DNA from: an uncultured Clostridia bacterium | Lineage (GTDB): Bacteria; Bacillota; Clostridia; Oscillospirales; CAG-272 | Assembly: GCA_937894775.1 (NCBI GenBank) | Contig: CALAXC010000032.1 | Span: 1-29,827, forward strand | DNA length: 29,827 bases | Reading direction: 5' to 3' | Shown: one piece after another, positions 15,188 to 22,587 of the stretch | Layout of the letters: each line of letters starts with the position of its first letter | Numbering within the stretch: position 1 is the first letter of the stretch | Made by a program: the position numbers and the translations under genes | The notes under the pieces: model-generated | The model's database searches: none | The model's input: the letters and a program-made list of their open reading frames with translations, nothing else | What the model was told of the DNA's origin: nothing

Positions 15188-17584
15188 ATGAAAAAGATTT
15201 TATTAAGATCGATCACTTTGCTTTTACTGTTGAGTATTTTGTCGGGGTGTTCTGCAAAAAAGATCGAAGATGATGAGAGCCTTAGCGAAAGCTTTGGCGA
15301 GAGTGCCGATGAGAGCAACATCGAGTCAAATAGTGAAAAAAATACTGAAAAAGAGGAGAATAGCACTGTGACGGAAATAGAAGAAGCAAGAAAAACTCCT
15401 ATAATGGGATGGGCATCTTGGAATGCTTATCACCCAAGAATATCTGAGGATATCATTCTTTCTCAGGCGGAAAAGCTTGTTGAATACGGTCTTGACGATC
15501 TTGGATACGTTTATGTAAACGTTGATGACGGTTGGCAGGACGGACGCGGAAGTGACGGATATGTAAAAACTCACGCAAAACGTTTTCCGTCGGGTATGAA
15601 AGCTCTTTCTGATAAGATCCACGCAATGGGACTTAAGGCTGGAATTTATTCCGATGCGGGTAAAAACACCTGCGCTGCTTTATATAGCGGAGAGGGACAG
15701 AATACAAAGGTAGGTCTTTACGGAAATGAAAAGAAAGATCTTGAACGGTATCTTATTGATTGGGAATACGATTTTATAAAGGTCGATTGGTGCGGCGGTA
15801 ATGAGTTGAAGCTTAGCCAAAAAACAGCTTATACTAAAATCGGTAATATTATTAAAGATATAGAAAAAAAGACGGGTAAGGATAAGGTATATAACGTTTG
15901 TTCTTGGGCTTTTCCCGGAGAATGGGTGGTTGATATTGCGGATTCCTGGAGAACGGGAGCTGACATAACCAATACTTATGAGTCGGTTATTTATCAGGTA
16001 AATAAAATTCGTGATCTTGCTAAATATAACGGTCCCGGTCATATTAACGATCTTGATATGCTTCAGGTCGGTAATGGAATGAGTTATGAAGAGGATAAGA
16101 CACACTTTGCTATGTGGTGTATGATGTCGACTCCTCTTATGCTTGGAATGGATCTTAACGATATATCTGAAGAAACACTTTCCATAATATCAAACAAGGA
16201 GCTAATAGCTATAAATCAGGACGTAGCGTGTATTCAGGCAACGCCTGTAAAAACCTATAACGGTGTAGAAGTGTGGACTAAGGATCTCGGTAAGGCGGAT
16301 TCGGGTAAGAAGGCGTTTGCATTTCTTAATAATACAGATTCGGCTAAGACTGTGACGGTGGTGTTTTCCGAAGTAGGACTTGATAACGTTGAGGTCGTTC
16401 GTGATGCGTGGTCACACGAAGATGTTGCTATAGACGGTGAAATAACAGTTACCGTTCCTTCGCACGGAACACTCGTTTACGTAGCAGAAGGAGATGATGT
16501 TGAACCGGAGAGCGGGTCTGGCAGCTCAGATCCTTCGGGTGATATTTCTGTTGAGGATTACAATGTTGGTCCTATGACAGCAAAGGATCTTATTTCAAAC
16601 GGTGCGGTTCTTCTTGATGTGCGCACCGCGGATGAGTTTGCAAAGGGACATCTTAAAGGTGCAAAAAATCTTTATTACGTTGAGGTAGAGCAGAAGATAG
16701 GTGCGTTAGTTCCTGATAAATCAACTCCGATAGTGGTTTACTGCTCTATGGCGAAACGTTCAACGCAGGCGTTGAGAAAACTTTTGGAGATGGGATACAG
16801 TAAAGTATATAATCTCGGAAGTATAGATAATTATAACGCAGAGCCTTCGGTAGCTTTTGCAAAAGAAACCTGTAAGGTAATAACAGCGGGACAAAAGGTT
16901 AAGGTTAATTTCACGGCAAGCAGTTACGATTCACCAAAGGTATATGTTTCGGCAGGTAAAAATTCAAGCTTCAGTGACGCTGTGCCGATAGAGCAGTTTA
17001 AAGTGCCGACTTCTTCCTGCTATTATCTTACACTTAAAGCTTATCTTGTTCAAAACGGTGTTTGCTATGCCCAGACCGATAGTGAATTTATTTATTGGTC
17101 TGCGGATACTATAGATGTTTTTGCAGGCGATATAAAATCTCAATGGAAAAAAGCAACCAACGGTTGGGGATCTTTGAAGATAGATAAAACCATAGACGGA
17201 AATACATTCTCTCTTTTGGGAAATAAATTTTCAAAGGGTATTGGCGCTCACGCCGAATCGGATATAGTAATGGATATTCCAAACGGTGCGAAAAAATTTG
17301 TTGCTGTGGTAGGAATGGACGATGAGGTTATAGCTCAGATGAAGAGTAATAACGTAAAAGAGCCTAATTTCTACGGAATGATATTCCACGTATACATAGA
17401 CGGTAAGCAGGTAGATCAGACCTCTTTGCTTGGAATAAATAAGTATTATATTTTTGATATAGATATTCCCGATGGGGCAAAAGAGATCCGCTTGTATACA
17501 GATCACGTCGCTTATACGGGTAAGAATTACGATCACGCCGATTGGGCGGTAGCGGGATTTGTGAATGATCCTATAAAAAATTAA
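15188..17584 (+). CDS. Lipoprotein fusing GH27 alpha-galactosidase, rhodanese and NPCBM domains
   Basis: The 798-residue protein begins with a lipoprotein signal (lipobox LSGC, Cys21) and a Ser/Glu-rich linker to about 66. Residues 68-430 form a GH27-type domain: TPIMGWASWNAYH (70-82), VNVDDGWQD (110-118), YDFIKVDWCGG (194-204) with probable nucleophile Asp200, and SWRTGADI (253-260) with probable acid/base Asp259. After a Gly/Ser linker comes a rhodanese-like domain (about 461-555) with LLDVRTADEF and the loop VVYCSMAKRS, Cys519 and Arg524, spaced as in active sulfurtransferases. A beta-rich stretch (556-635) leads to an NPCBM-type sugar-binding domain (about 636-790, with GIGAHAES). The ATG at 15188 has TAGGAGA 4 nt upstream. 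Extracellular release of terminal alpha-galactose is the likely job; the rhodanese role is unknown. Confidence 0.88.
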   Translation: MKKILLRSITLLLLLSILSGCSAKKIEDDESLSESFGESADESNIESNSEKNTEKEENSTVTEIEEARKTPIMGWASWNAYHPRISEDIILSQAEKLVEYGLDDLGYVYVNVDDGWQDGRGSDGYVKTHAKRFPSGMKALSDKIHAMGLKAGIYSDAGKNTCAALYSGEGQNTKVGLYGNEKKDLERYLIDWEYDFIKVDWCGGNELKLSQKTAYTKIGNIIKDIEKKTGKDKVYNVCSWAFPGEWVVDIADSWRTGADITNTYESVIYQVNKIRDLAKYNGPGHINDLDMLQVGNGMSYEEDKTHFAMWCMMSTPLMLGMDLNDISEETLSIISNKELIAINQDVACIQATPVKTYNGVEVWTKDLGKADSGKKAFAFLNNTDSAKTVTVVFSEVGLDNVEVVRDAWSHEDVAIDGEITVTVPSHGTLVYVAEGDDVEPESGSGSSDPSGDISVEDYNVGPMTAKDLISNGAVLLDVRTADEFAKGHLKGAKNLYYVEVEQKIGALVPDKSTPIVVYCSMAKRSTQALRKLLEMGYSKVYNLGSIDNYNAEPSVAFAKETCKVITAGQKVKVNFTASSYDSPKVYVSAGKNSSFSDAVPIEQFKVPTSSCYYLTLKAYLVQNGVCYAQTDSEFIYWSADTIDVFAGDIKSQWKKATNGWGSLKIDKTIDGNTFSLLGNKFSKGIGAHAESDIVMDIPNGAKKFVAVVGMDDEVIAQMKSNNVKEPNFYGMIFHVYIDGKQVDQTSLLGINKYYIFDIDIPDGAKEIRLYTDHVAYTGKNYDHADWAVAGFVNDPIKN

Positions 17585-17588
17585 CAAT

Positions 17589-17630
17589 AAAAAATACTCG
17601 ACCGTTGCATTTATTGGTCGAGTATTTTTT
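17589..17630. terminator. Bidirectional terminator between GH27 and dapB
   Basis: Fifteen-base arms (17589-17603 and 17616-17630) form a perfect stem with A- and T-tracts at the two ends. It serves both convergent transcripts. The inner CTCGACC/GGTCGAG stem recurs at 29685-29714. Confidence 0.9.
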
Positions 17631-17646
17631 ATAGGGTGATCAATAA

Positions 17647-18405
17647 TTATTTTCCTTCGATCATATCGGTCATATTGTAAAGACCGTTATCTTTTTTTGC
17701 AAGGTAAACAGCCGCGCGGAGAGCACCCGTTGCAAATATTTCTCTTGAAGCTGCGGAGTGAGATATAGTTACTATCTCGTTTTCTCCCGCAAAGATAGCT
17801 TCGTGTTCGCCAACGATAGTTCCGCCTCTTATTGCGTGTATACCGATCTCTTTGCTTTCTCTTGCCTTGCGAACAGAATGACGGTCGTAAACGTATTCGC
17901 TTTCTTCCCGTTCAGAGGCGATAGCATCGGCTATCATAAGAGCTGTTCCGCTTGGTGCATCGAGCTTTTTGTTATGATGCTTTTCAATTATTTCAACGTC
18001 AAAATCACTGCCAAGTGTCTTTGCCGCTTGCTTTACAAGAGAGATAAGAAGATTTATTCCGAGTGAAAAGTTACCCGAACGGAATATAGCTATCTCCGCA
18101 GAGCTTTCTTCGATAAGTGCGAGCTCTTCTTCTGTGTGTCCTGTAGTTGCGATAACTATCGGAGTGTGCGTTTGTTTTGCATAATCTATAAGTGACGGAA
18201 GTGCTGAATGATGCGAAAAATCAATTATAACGTCAGCCTTACCGGGAAAGTCCGAAATCTTTTCGTATACGGGAAAGCTGCAGGCTGTAGAAAGTGCTGA
18301 TGCGTTTATGTCGATACCCGCAACGATGGCACAGTCATTTTTAGCGGCAGCGGTAATTGCTTTTCCCATTCTTCCGCCGCATCCGCAAAGAATAATATCA
18401 GTCAT
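17647..18405 (-). CDS. dapB: 4-hydroxy-tetrahydrodipicolinate reductase
   Basis: DapB reduces the product of DapA with NAD(P)H, the second step dedicated to lysine and diaminopimelate. The 252-residue protein has the nucleotide-binding GCGGRMG (8-14), the catalytic signature EKHHNKKLDAPSGTA (141-155) and HAIRGGTIVGEHEAIF (190-205). A TTG start at 18414 is possible but has no spacing to the AAAGG site; the ATG at 18405 sits 9 nt from it and gives the usual N-terminus. It follows dapA by 32 nt and is almost certainly co-transcribed with it under the lysine riboswitch. Confidence 0.95.
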   Translation of the reverse strand: MTDIILCGCGGRMGKAITAAAKNDCAIVAGIDINASALSTACSFPVYEKISDFPGKADVIIDFSHHSALPSLIDYAKQTHTPIVIATTGHTEEELALIEESSAEIAIFRSGNFSLGINLLISLVKQAAKTLGSDFDVEIIEKHHNKKLDAPSGTALMIADAIASEREESEYVYDRHSVRKARESKEIGIHAIRGGTIVGEHEAIFAGENEIVTISHSAASREIFATGALRAAVYLAKKDNGLYNMTDMIEGK

Positions 18406-18437
18406 ATTAAACAACCTTTCTTTTTACTTGCTGAGAA

Positions 18438-19331
18438 TTAAAGGATTCCGTGCTTTTTAAGAGAAGCGATAAGTCTTGCTTTTGTTGCTTCTTCCATTTC
18501 GCAAAGGGGAAGACGCATTTCAATATCGCAATATCCCATTTCAGCCATAGCTGTTTTTACGGGTATCGGATTTACCTCACAGAAAAGTGCATTGATAAGA
18601 TCAAGATATTTGAGCTGAAGAGCTGCCGCGTCTTTGAAATTACCGTTAAGGCAAAGGCTTGTCATATCGTGTGTTTCCTTAGGAAGAACGTTTGAAAGAA
18701 CCGATATAACACCTTTTCCGCCCAAAGACATAATAGGTACTATCTGGTCATCGTTACCCGAATAAATATCAAGGCTGTCGCCACACTCGGCAATAAGCTC
18801 GGCAATTGCGCTTATATTTCCCGATGCTTCCTTTACGGCAACGATGCGCTCGTGCTTAGCAAGCTCTTTGTATACCGAAAGAGGAATATTACATCCCGTA
18901 CGTGAAGGAACGTTGTAAAGAATTATCGGCTTGTTTGTAGCTTCTGCTGTGTCAAGGAAATTTTTGATAAGACCTTTGGGTGTTGCTTTGTTATAATAGG
19001 GTGTAACAAGGAGAAGGGCGTCTGCGCCGATCTCACAAGCATACTGCGAGAGCTCTCTTGCGTAAGCTGTATCATTTGATCCTGTTCCTGCAATAACGGG
19101 AACTCTGCCCGCTACGGTATCAACTACGAATTTCATACAGTCCATATGTTCTTCGTGAGTAAGGGTTGCCGCTTCACCTGTGGTTCCCGCAACTACGATA
19201 GCATCAATGTTTCCGCTTATCTGCTGTTCAATTATGTTTTTGAAATTTGTATAGTCGATATTTCCGTTTTTAAAGGGGGTAATAATAGCTGTTGCCGCAC
19301 CCGTGAAGATTGTTTTCTTTAATTTGCTCAT
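18438..19331 (-). CDS. dapA: 4-hydroxy-tetrahydrodipicolinate synthase
   Basis: DapA condenses pyruvate with aspartate semialdehyde, the branch point into lysine and diaminopimelate. The 297-residue protein carries AGTTGEAATLTHEEH (48-62), TPYYNKATPKG (110-120), ILYNVPSRTG (137-146) with catalytic Tyr139 and the Schiff-base Lys167 in VAVKEASGN. The frame is open up to 19475, but that region is the riboswitch leader; the ATG at 19331 has an AAGGAAG site and the family's standard N-terminus. It is the first gene of dapA-dapB. Confidence 0.95.
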   Translation of the reverse strand: MSKLKKTIFTGAATAIITPFKNGNIDYTNFKNIIEQQISGNIDAIVVAGTTGEAATLTHEEHMDCMKFVVDTVAGRVPVIAGTGSNDTAYARELSQYACEIGADALLLVTPYYNKATPKGLIKNFLDTAEATNKPIILYNVPSRTGCNIPLSVYKELAKHERIVAVKEASGNISAIAELIAECGDSLDIYSGNDDQIVPIMSLGGKGVISVLSNVLPKETHDMTSLCLNGNFKDAAALQLKYLDLINALFCEVNPIPVKTAMAEMGYCDIEMRLPLCEMEEATKARLIASLKKHGIL

Positions 19332-19380
19332 AAATAATAGCTTCCTTTCAAAAATAATTAAAAAGAATTCATATAAAAAC

Positions 19381-19403
19381 AAAAAAACTGGTTGAAAACC
19401 AGC
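19381..19403 (-). terminator. Riboswitch-controlled terminator before dapA
   Basis: On the minus strand CTGGTT and AACCAG pair around a TTC loop, followed directly by seven T. It lies between the lysine aptamer and dapA, the usual position for an attenuator that closes when lysine is bound. Confidence 0.75.
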
Positions 19404-19459
19404 TGAATTTGTACTATAATATAAGGGAGAGTTTTCCCAATTTACAGTCAACAAAAACA

Positions 19460-19620
19460 GATAGCTCTCCATCAAAAGATGACAGTCCGACGATTATGCA
19501 TCGAGCAGACCAGACGGTGCGCAGCCGTTGCGCAACATCTTCGGCGTTCTACCCTTGATACAGATCTCAAAACGGTCACGGCGACCTTGATTTGCAGCAG
19601 TTGTAAAACGCGCCTCTATC
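19460..19620 (-). ncRNA. Lysine riboswitch (L box) controlling dapA-dapB
   Basis: Read on the minus strand, the leader starts GATAGAGGCGCG and ends TGGAGAGCTATC. These arms pair as the closing P1 helix. Between them are conserved L-box pieces in order: a GTCGCCGTGACC helix, AACGCCGAAG, TCTGGT and CGGACTGTCA. The 161-nt length suits the class. High lysine should favour the terminator at 19381-19403 and shut off diaminopimelate synthesis. The call rests on motif order and pairing seen by eye. Confidence 0.9.
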
Positions 19621-19643
19621 ATTATTATATGTATCCTGATATT

Positions 19644-19672
19644 ATAATAACATATAATTGTCGTTATGTCAA
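19644..19672 (-). promoter_or_regulatory. Sigma-A promoter for the lysine-riboswitch transcript
   Basis: On the minus strand TTGACA (19667-19672), 17 nt and TATTAT (19644-19649), placing the RNA start about 15-20 nt before the aptamer. Confidence 0.8.
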
Positions 19673-19703
19673 GGACTTTAAAATTTTTAATTAAGGATTT
19701 TTT

Positions 19704-20777
19704 ATGGTAATAGTAAACGAAAAAAAGCACACAGATCTTTTGGCTTCGGATTTTTATTATGAGCTTCCCGAAAAGTTAATAGCTCAGCACCCTATGGAGA
19801 AGCGAGATCATTCAAGACTTATGGTTATCGACAGAAAAAGCGGTACGGTAGAACATAAGCATTTCTTTGATATAATTGATTATCTTAACGAGGGAGATGT
19901 TCTTGTAATAAACGATTCTAAGGTTATTCCCGCACGTTTATACGGACACACGGAAAAAAGTGAGGATGCAGCTCTTGAGTTGCTTTTGCTCCGTCAGCAC
20001 GATCTTGACGAATGGGAGTGCCTTGTAAAGCCGGGTAAAAGAGCTAAGATCGGCTCCAAGGCTGTTTTCGGTAACGGTATTCTTCGCGGGGAGGTTACTG
20101 ACATAGTTGAGGAGGGTAACAGAATTATCCGCTTTGATTATGACAGAACGAAATTTTCCAGTATATATGAGGTTTTGCAAGAGGTAGGTATGATGCCGCT
20201 TCCGCCTTATATAACCGAGCGGCTTTCGGACAAGTCACGCTATCAGACGGTTTATGCGCGTGAGGAGGGTTCTGCCGCAGCACCGACAGCGGGGTTGCAT
20301 TTTACTCCCGAGCTTCTTGAACGTATTCGTGAAAAAGGCGTTAAAATAGCTCCCGTAATGCTTCACGTAGGTCTTGGAACATTCCGTCCTGTAAAGGTTG
20401 AAAGAATAGACGAACACATAATGCATACCGAATATTTTTCGGTATCGCAGGAAAGTGCGGATATTATTAATACCGCAAAGGCGAATGGAGGCAGAGTTAT
20501 TTGCGTAGGTACAACTTCATGCCGAACGCTTGAAAGTGTAGCGCAGGATGATGGATTTGTTCCTGCTATGTCGGGAGATACGGGAATATTTATCTACCCC
20601 GGCTATAAGTTTAAGACCGTCGATGCGCTTATAACTAATTTCCATTTACCCGAAAGCACTTTACTTATGCTTGTATCTGCTTTTTATAATAAAGAAAAGA
20701 TGATGGCTATATACAATGATGCAGTTGAAAGGGAGTATCGTTTTTTCTCTTTTGGAGATGCGATGTTTATAGAATAA
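19704..20777 (+). CDS. queA: S-adenosylmethionine:tRNA ribosyltransferase-isomerase
   Basis: QueA transfers and isomerises the ribosyl part of SAM onto preQ1-modified tRNA to give epoxyqueuosine. The 357-residue protein has the family's start (ASDFYYELPEKLIAQHP, 14-30), ERLSDKSRYQTVYA (172-185), AAPTAGLHFTPELL (192-205), HVGLGTFRPV (221-230), TTSCRTLES (270-278) and ITNFHLPESTLLMLV (310-324). AAGGA lies 5 nt before the ATG. It is divergent from the dapA leader. tgt, its common partner, is not adjacent. miaA, another tRNA-modification gene, is the next ordinary gene but is separated by an accessory cassette. Confidence 0.95.
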   Translation: MVIVNEKKHTDLLASDFYYELPEKLIAQHPMEKRDHSRLMVIDRKSGTVEHKHFFDIIDYLNEGDVLVINDSKVIPARLYGHTEKSEDAALELLLLRQHDLDEWECLVKPGKRAKIGSKAVFGNGILRGEVTDIVEEGNRIIRFDYDRTKFSSIYEVLQEVGMMPLPPYITERLSDKSRYQTVYAREEGSAAAPTAGLHFTPELLERIREKGVKIAPVMLHVGLGTFRPVKVERIDEHIMHTEYFSVSQESADIINTAKANGGRVICVGTTSCRTLESVAQDDGFVPAMSGDTGIFIYPGYKFKTVDALITNFHLPESTLLMLVSAFYNKEKMMAIYNDAVEREYRFFSFGDAMFIE

Positions 20778-20792
20778 AAGACATTTTTCACG

Positions 20793-20840
20793 GTAGGGGC
20801 GAACTGTGTTCGCCCGCTGGCGTTCGCAGAACGCCCCTAC
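20793..20840. repeat. REP-like double hairpin after queA
   Basis: The outer arms GTAGGGGCG and CGCCCCTAC (9 bp) enclose two smaller perfect hairpins: GGGCGAAC-TGT-GTTCGCCC (20797-20815) and GGCGTTC-GCA-GAACGCC (20819-20835). It can fold as one long stem or two. It lies 16 nt after queA and just before the left direct repeat of the cassette. Confidence 0.75.
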
Positions 20841-20858
20841 GGAAGAAATTCCACGATG

Positions 20859-20900
20859 TTTGTGCAACATAACCAATCGGTAATTTTTTATATAGCATCA
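20859..20900 (+). repeat. Direct repeat bounding the accessory cassette, left copy
   Basis: It begins TTTGTGCAACATAACC and ends TTATATAGCATCA. It matches the right copy at 22473-22513 in about 36 of 42 positions, with one gap. Confidence 0.8.
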
Positions 20901-21029
20901 GCTTTGCAGATGCGATGCTTATTATGTAAAATTAGCAATATTGCGTTGCTTTGAGTTTTTATCGGATTTAACTTACTTGTGAAAGGTTTTTATAAAAAGA
21001 TTTTAGAGTCGTTTAAAAGAGGAGATAAA

Positions 21030-21680
21030 ATGAGTATTCAAAATTTAATAGAAAATAATCCAGAAGTTGAGTTTTATGAATTAAAGGTGGAACCTAATGA
21101 TCAAGCCCCTTGTTTGGCAAGAATGGAAGATATGTTTTGTTTGTCTAAAAAAATTGGATACATAGAGACCAAATTTACTTCTGAAGACGCTACTAATCTT
21201 TGCTATGAAGTGGTGATAGATTTTTATAAGAATAATCTTGATTTTGATGTTAAAAGAGGCTTTGATTTGTTTCTATCAGAAGGACCGATAGAAAATATAA
21301 AAACATTATGTAGATGCCAAGCATATACGAGTTTGAAATTATTCGGATTGGATTTGCCAGTGAGATATTATGAAGATAAATCGGTGCTTGATCAAATTGA
21401 TGTGGAAAAGGTCTTTCAAGTTTTAGATGAATTGTATGACGAGTTTCTTAAAAATAAAAAATTTGAATTTGAAAAAGCAAGGCAAGAAAAAGACGAGAAA
21501 ATTCATAAATTAATTTTTGCATATAGAGATAAGTATAATAGCTCAGAAACAAAGAAAGAAAAAGAAGCTATTATCAGAGAAGTTCAAATGAAATTGAAAA
21601 AAGAGTTTGATATGGACGGGAGATCAGACTATAGAGCAAGTAAAGCGTATATTATATCGGAGTATATAGAGGGTTTATAA
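21030..21680 (+). CDS. Unrecognised AT-rich accessory protein
   Basis: This 216-residue protein is not recognised. It is soluble, with no signal or membrane helix. The first 120 residues look globular and contain four Cys (in APCLARMED, MFCLSK, TNLCYE and LCRCQ regions there are five in all). The last 80 are Lys/Glu-rich and helical, probably a coiled coil (about 135-190). A GTG at 20979 could extend it by 17 residues, but the ATG at 21030 has AGAGGAG about 6 nt upstream. Codon use is more A/T-rich than in flanking housekeeping genes (many AAA, TTA, GAT), a sign of acquisition. It shares the repeat-bounded insert with the DUF4160/DUF2442 pair but has a separate transcription start region. Confidence 0.75.
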   Translation: MSIQNLIENNPEVEFYELKVEPNDQAPCLARMEDMFCLSKKIGYIETKFTSEDATNLCYEVVIDFYKNNLDFDVKRGFDLFLSEGPIENIKTLCRCQAYTSLKLFGLDLPVRYYEDKSVLDQIDVEKVFQVLDELYDEFLKNKKFEFEKARQEKDEKIHKLIFAYRDKYNSSETKKEKEAIIREVQMKLKKEFDMDGRSDYRASKAYIISEYIEGL

Positions 21681-21689
21681 GAAAAAGCC

Positions 21690-21718
21690 TTGACAATATC
21701 ACGATACCGTGATATAAT
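21690..21718 (+). promoter_or_regulatory. Consensus promoter with an internal palindrome (operator)
   Basis: TTGACA (21690-21695), 17 nt and TATAAT (21713-21718). The spacer and the first half of the -10 box form ATATCACG-ATAC-CGTGATAT (21696-21715), a perfect 8-bp inverted repeat. A bound repressor would occlude the promoter. Confidence 0.85.
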
Positions 21719-21751
21719 ATTTTTGAGGACAAAATCAAAAGGAGAATAACA

Positions 21752-22006
21752 ATGCCTGTATTATCGAGATTTTACGGAATTATCATAAGAATGTATTTTT
21801 TGCAGAGTGAGCATAATCCACCGCATATTCACGCAATTTATAATGAAGATGTTGCGGCAATAGATTTTATGACTGGCGAGGTGCTCGAAGGGTATCTACC
21901 AAATAAAGCTATGAATATGGTGCAGGAATGGATTGCGATGCACAAAGACACTCTGATGGAAATTTGGAGAACTCAGGAGTTCAAGAAGATCCCACCGCTT
22001 GAATGA
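21752..22006 (+). CDS. DUF4160-family small protein
   Basis: The 84-residue protein has the DUF4160 signature near its middle: YFLQSEHNPPHIHAIYNE (15-32), then DFMTGEVLEGYLP and a helical end, EWIAMHKDTLMEIWRTQEF. The NPPHIHA histidines are characteristic, but no activity is established for the family as far as I know. Such genes are often paired with DUF2442 genes, as here. The pairing and the self-regulation-like promoter suggest a toxin-antitoxin-like unit, which remains inference. AAAGGAG precedes the ATG at 21752. The stop overlaps a possible ATG of the next frame. Confidence 0.9.
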   Translation: MPVLSRFYGIIIRMYFLQSEHNPPHIHAIYNEDVAAIDFMTGEVLEGYLPNKAMNMVQEWIAMHKDTLMEIWRTQEFKKIPPLE

Positions 22007-22020
22007 TTGGAGGTAGTATT

Positions 22021-22461
22021 ATGTTTCATAAAATCAAGAATGTTTTTGCACTTCCCGAATACAAATTGAGTGTTCAATTTTCGGAGGGGGTAACCAAGAT
22101 TTATGATGTAAAGCCTTTATTTGAAAAAATACCTTTGTTTGCTGAATTAAAGGACAATCAGGCGGAGTTTGCTTGCGTTTCTGTGGATATCGGTGGCTAC
22201 GGTATCGTTTGGAACGATGATCTGGATCTTTCCTGTGATGAGCTTTGGGAAAACGGTGTGCAAGTGGATACGCCCTTTGACGGACTGATGGCATTAAGCG
22301 ATGCAACCGAGCTTTGGGGACTTAACGAAAGCACGCTTCGTAAGGCAATCACTTACGGAAAGCTTGTTAACGGTGTTGATGTTTGCAAATTCGGTAAGCA
22401 ATGGGTCGTTTCTGTCGATGCGATGAAGAGAGAATACGGAAACGGTCACGAAAGGGTATGA
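22021..22461 (+). CDS. DUF2442 protein with a C-terminal helix-turn-helix
   Basis: Residues 1-80 of this 146-residue protein follow the DUF2442 pattern: LPEYKLSVQFSEGVTKIYDV (11-30), ELKD and IVWNDDLDLSCDELWENG (62-79). Residues 90-145 add a small DNA-binding-type domain (MALSDATELWGLNESTLRKA, then a beta-hairpin and VSVDAMKREYG) like the helix-turn-helix of excisionases. It is the best candidate for the protein that binds the palindrome at 21696-21715. An ATG at 22003 overlaps the DUF4160 stop, but the ATG at 22021 has GGAGGT 6 nt upstream and the better N-terminus. The two genes are translationally close and surely co-transcribed. Confidence 0.88.
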   Translation: MFHKIKNVFALPEYKLSVQFSEGVTKIYDVKPLFEKIPLFAELKDNQAEFACVSVDIGGYGIVWNDDLDLSCDELWENGVQVDTPFDGLMALSDATELWGLNESTLRKAITYGKLVNGVDVCKFGKQWVVSVDAMKREYGNGHERV

Positions 22462-22472
22462 TTACCGACTGA

Positions 22473-22513
22473 TTTGTGCAACCTTACCAATCGTAAAATC
22501 TTATATAGCATCA
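22473..22513 (+). repeat. Direct repeat bounding the accessory cassette, right copy
   Basis: It begins TTTGTGCAACCTTACC and ends TTATATAGCATCA, starting 11 nt after the DUF2442 stop. It pairs with the left copy at 20859-20900, so the two delimit about 1.65 kb. Confidence 0.8.
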
Positions 22514-22526
22514 CCATCGTAGATTG

Positions 22527-22549
22527 TATGCTCATTCAATGAGCATACT
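22527..22549. repeat. Perfect hairpin upstream of miaA
   Basis: GTATGCTCAT and ATGAGCATAC (10 bp) enclose a TCA loop. Only a weak T-rich run follows, so termination of the cassette transcript is possible but not clear. Confidence 0.6.
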
Positions 22550-22587
22550 TATTCAATGCTTTATAATTTTTAGGGAGGCTTTGTCCT

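Noticed and set aside
19332..19475. N-terminal extension of dapA by 48 residues
   Set aside because: The extension reads through the attenuator and into the riboswitch aptamer and is absent from the family; the ATG at 19331 has a ribosome site.
19494..19730. Small minus-strand open frame upstream of dapA
   Set aside because: Coincides with the promoter and aptamer of the lysine riboswitch; the frame is a by-product of structured RNA.
20859..22513. Insertion sequence with transposase
   Set aside because: The cassette has direct repeats, but none of its three genes resembles a transposase or recombinase, and no terminal inverted repeats frame it.
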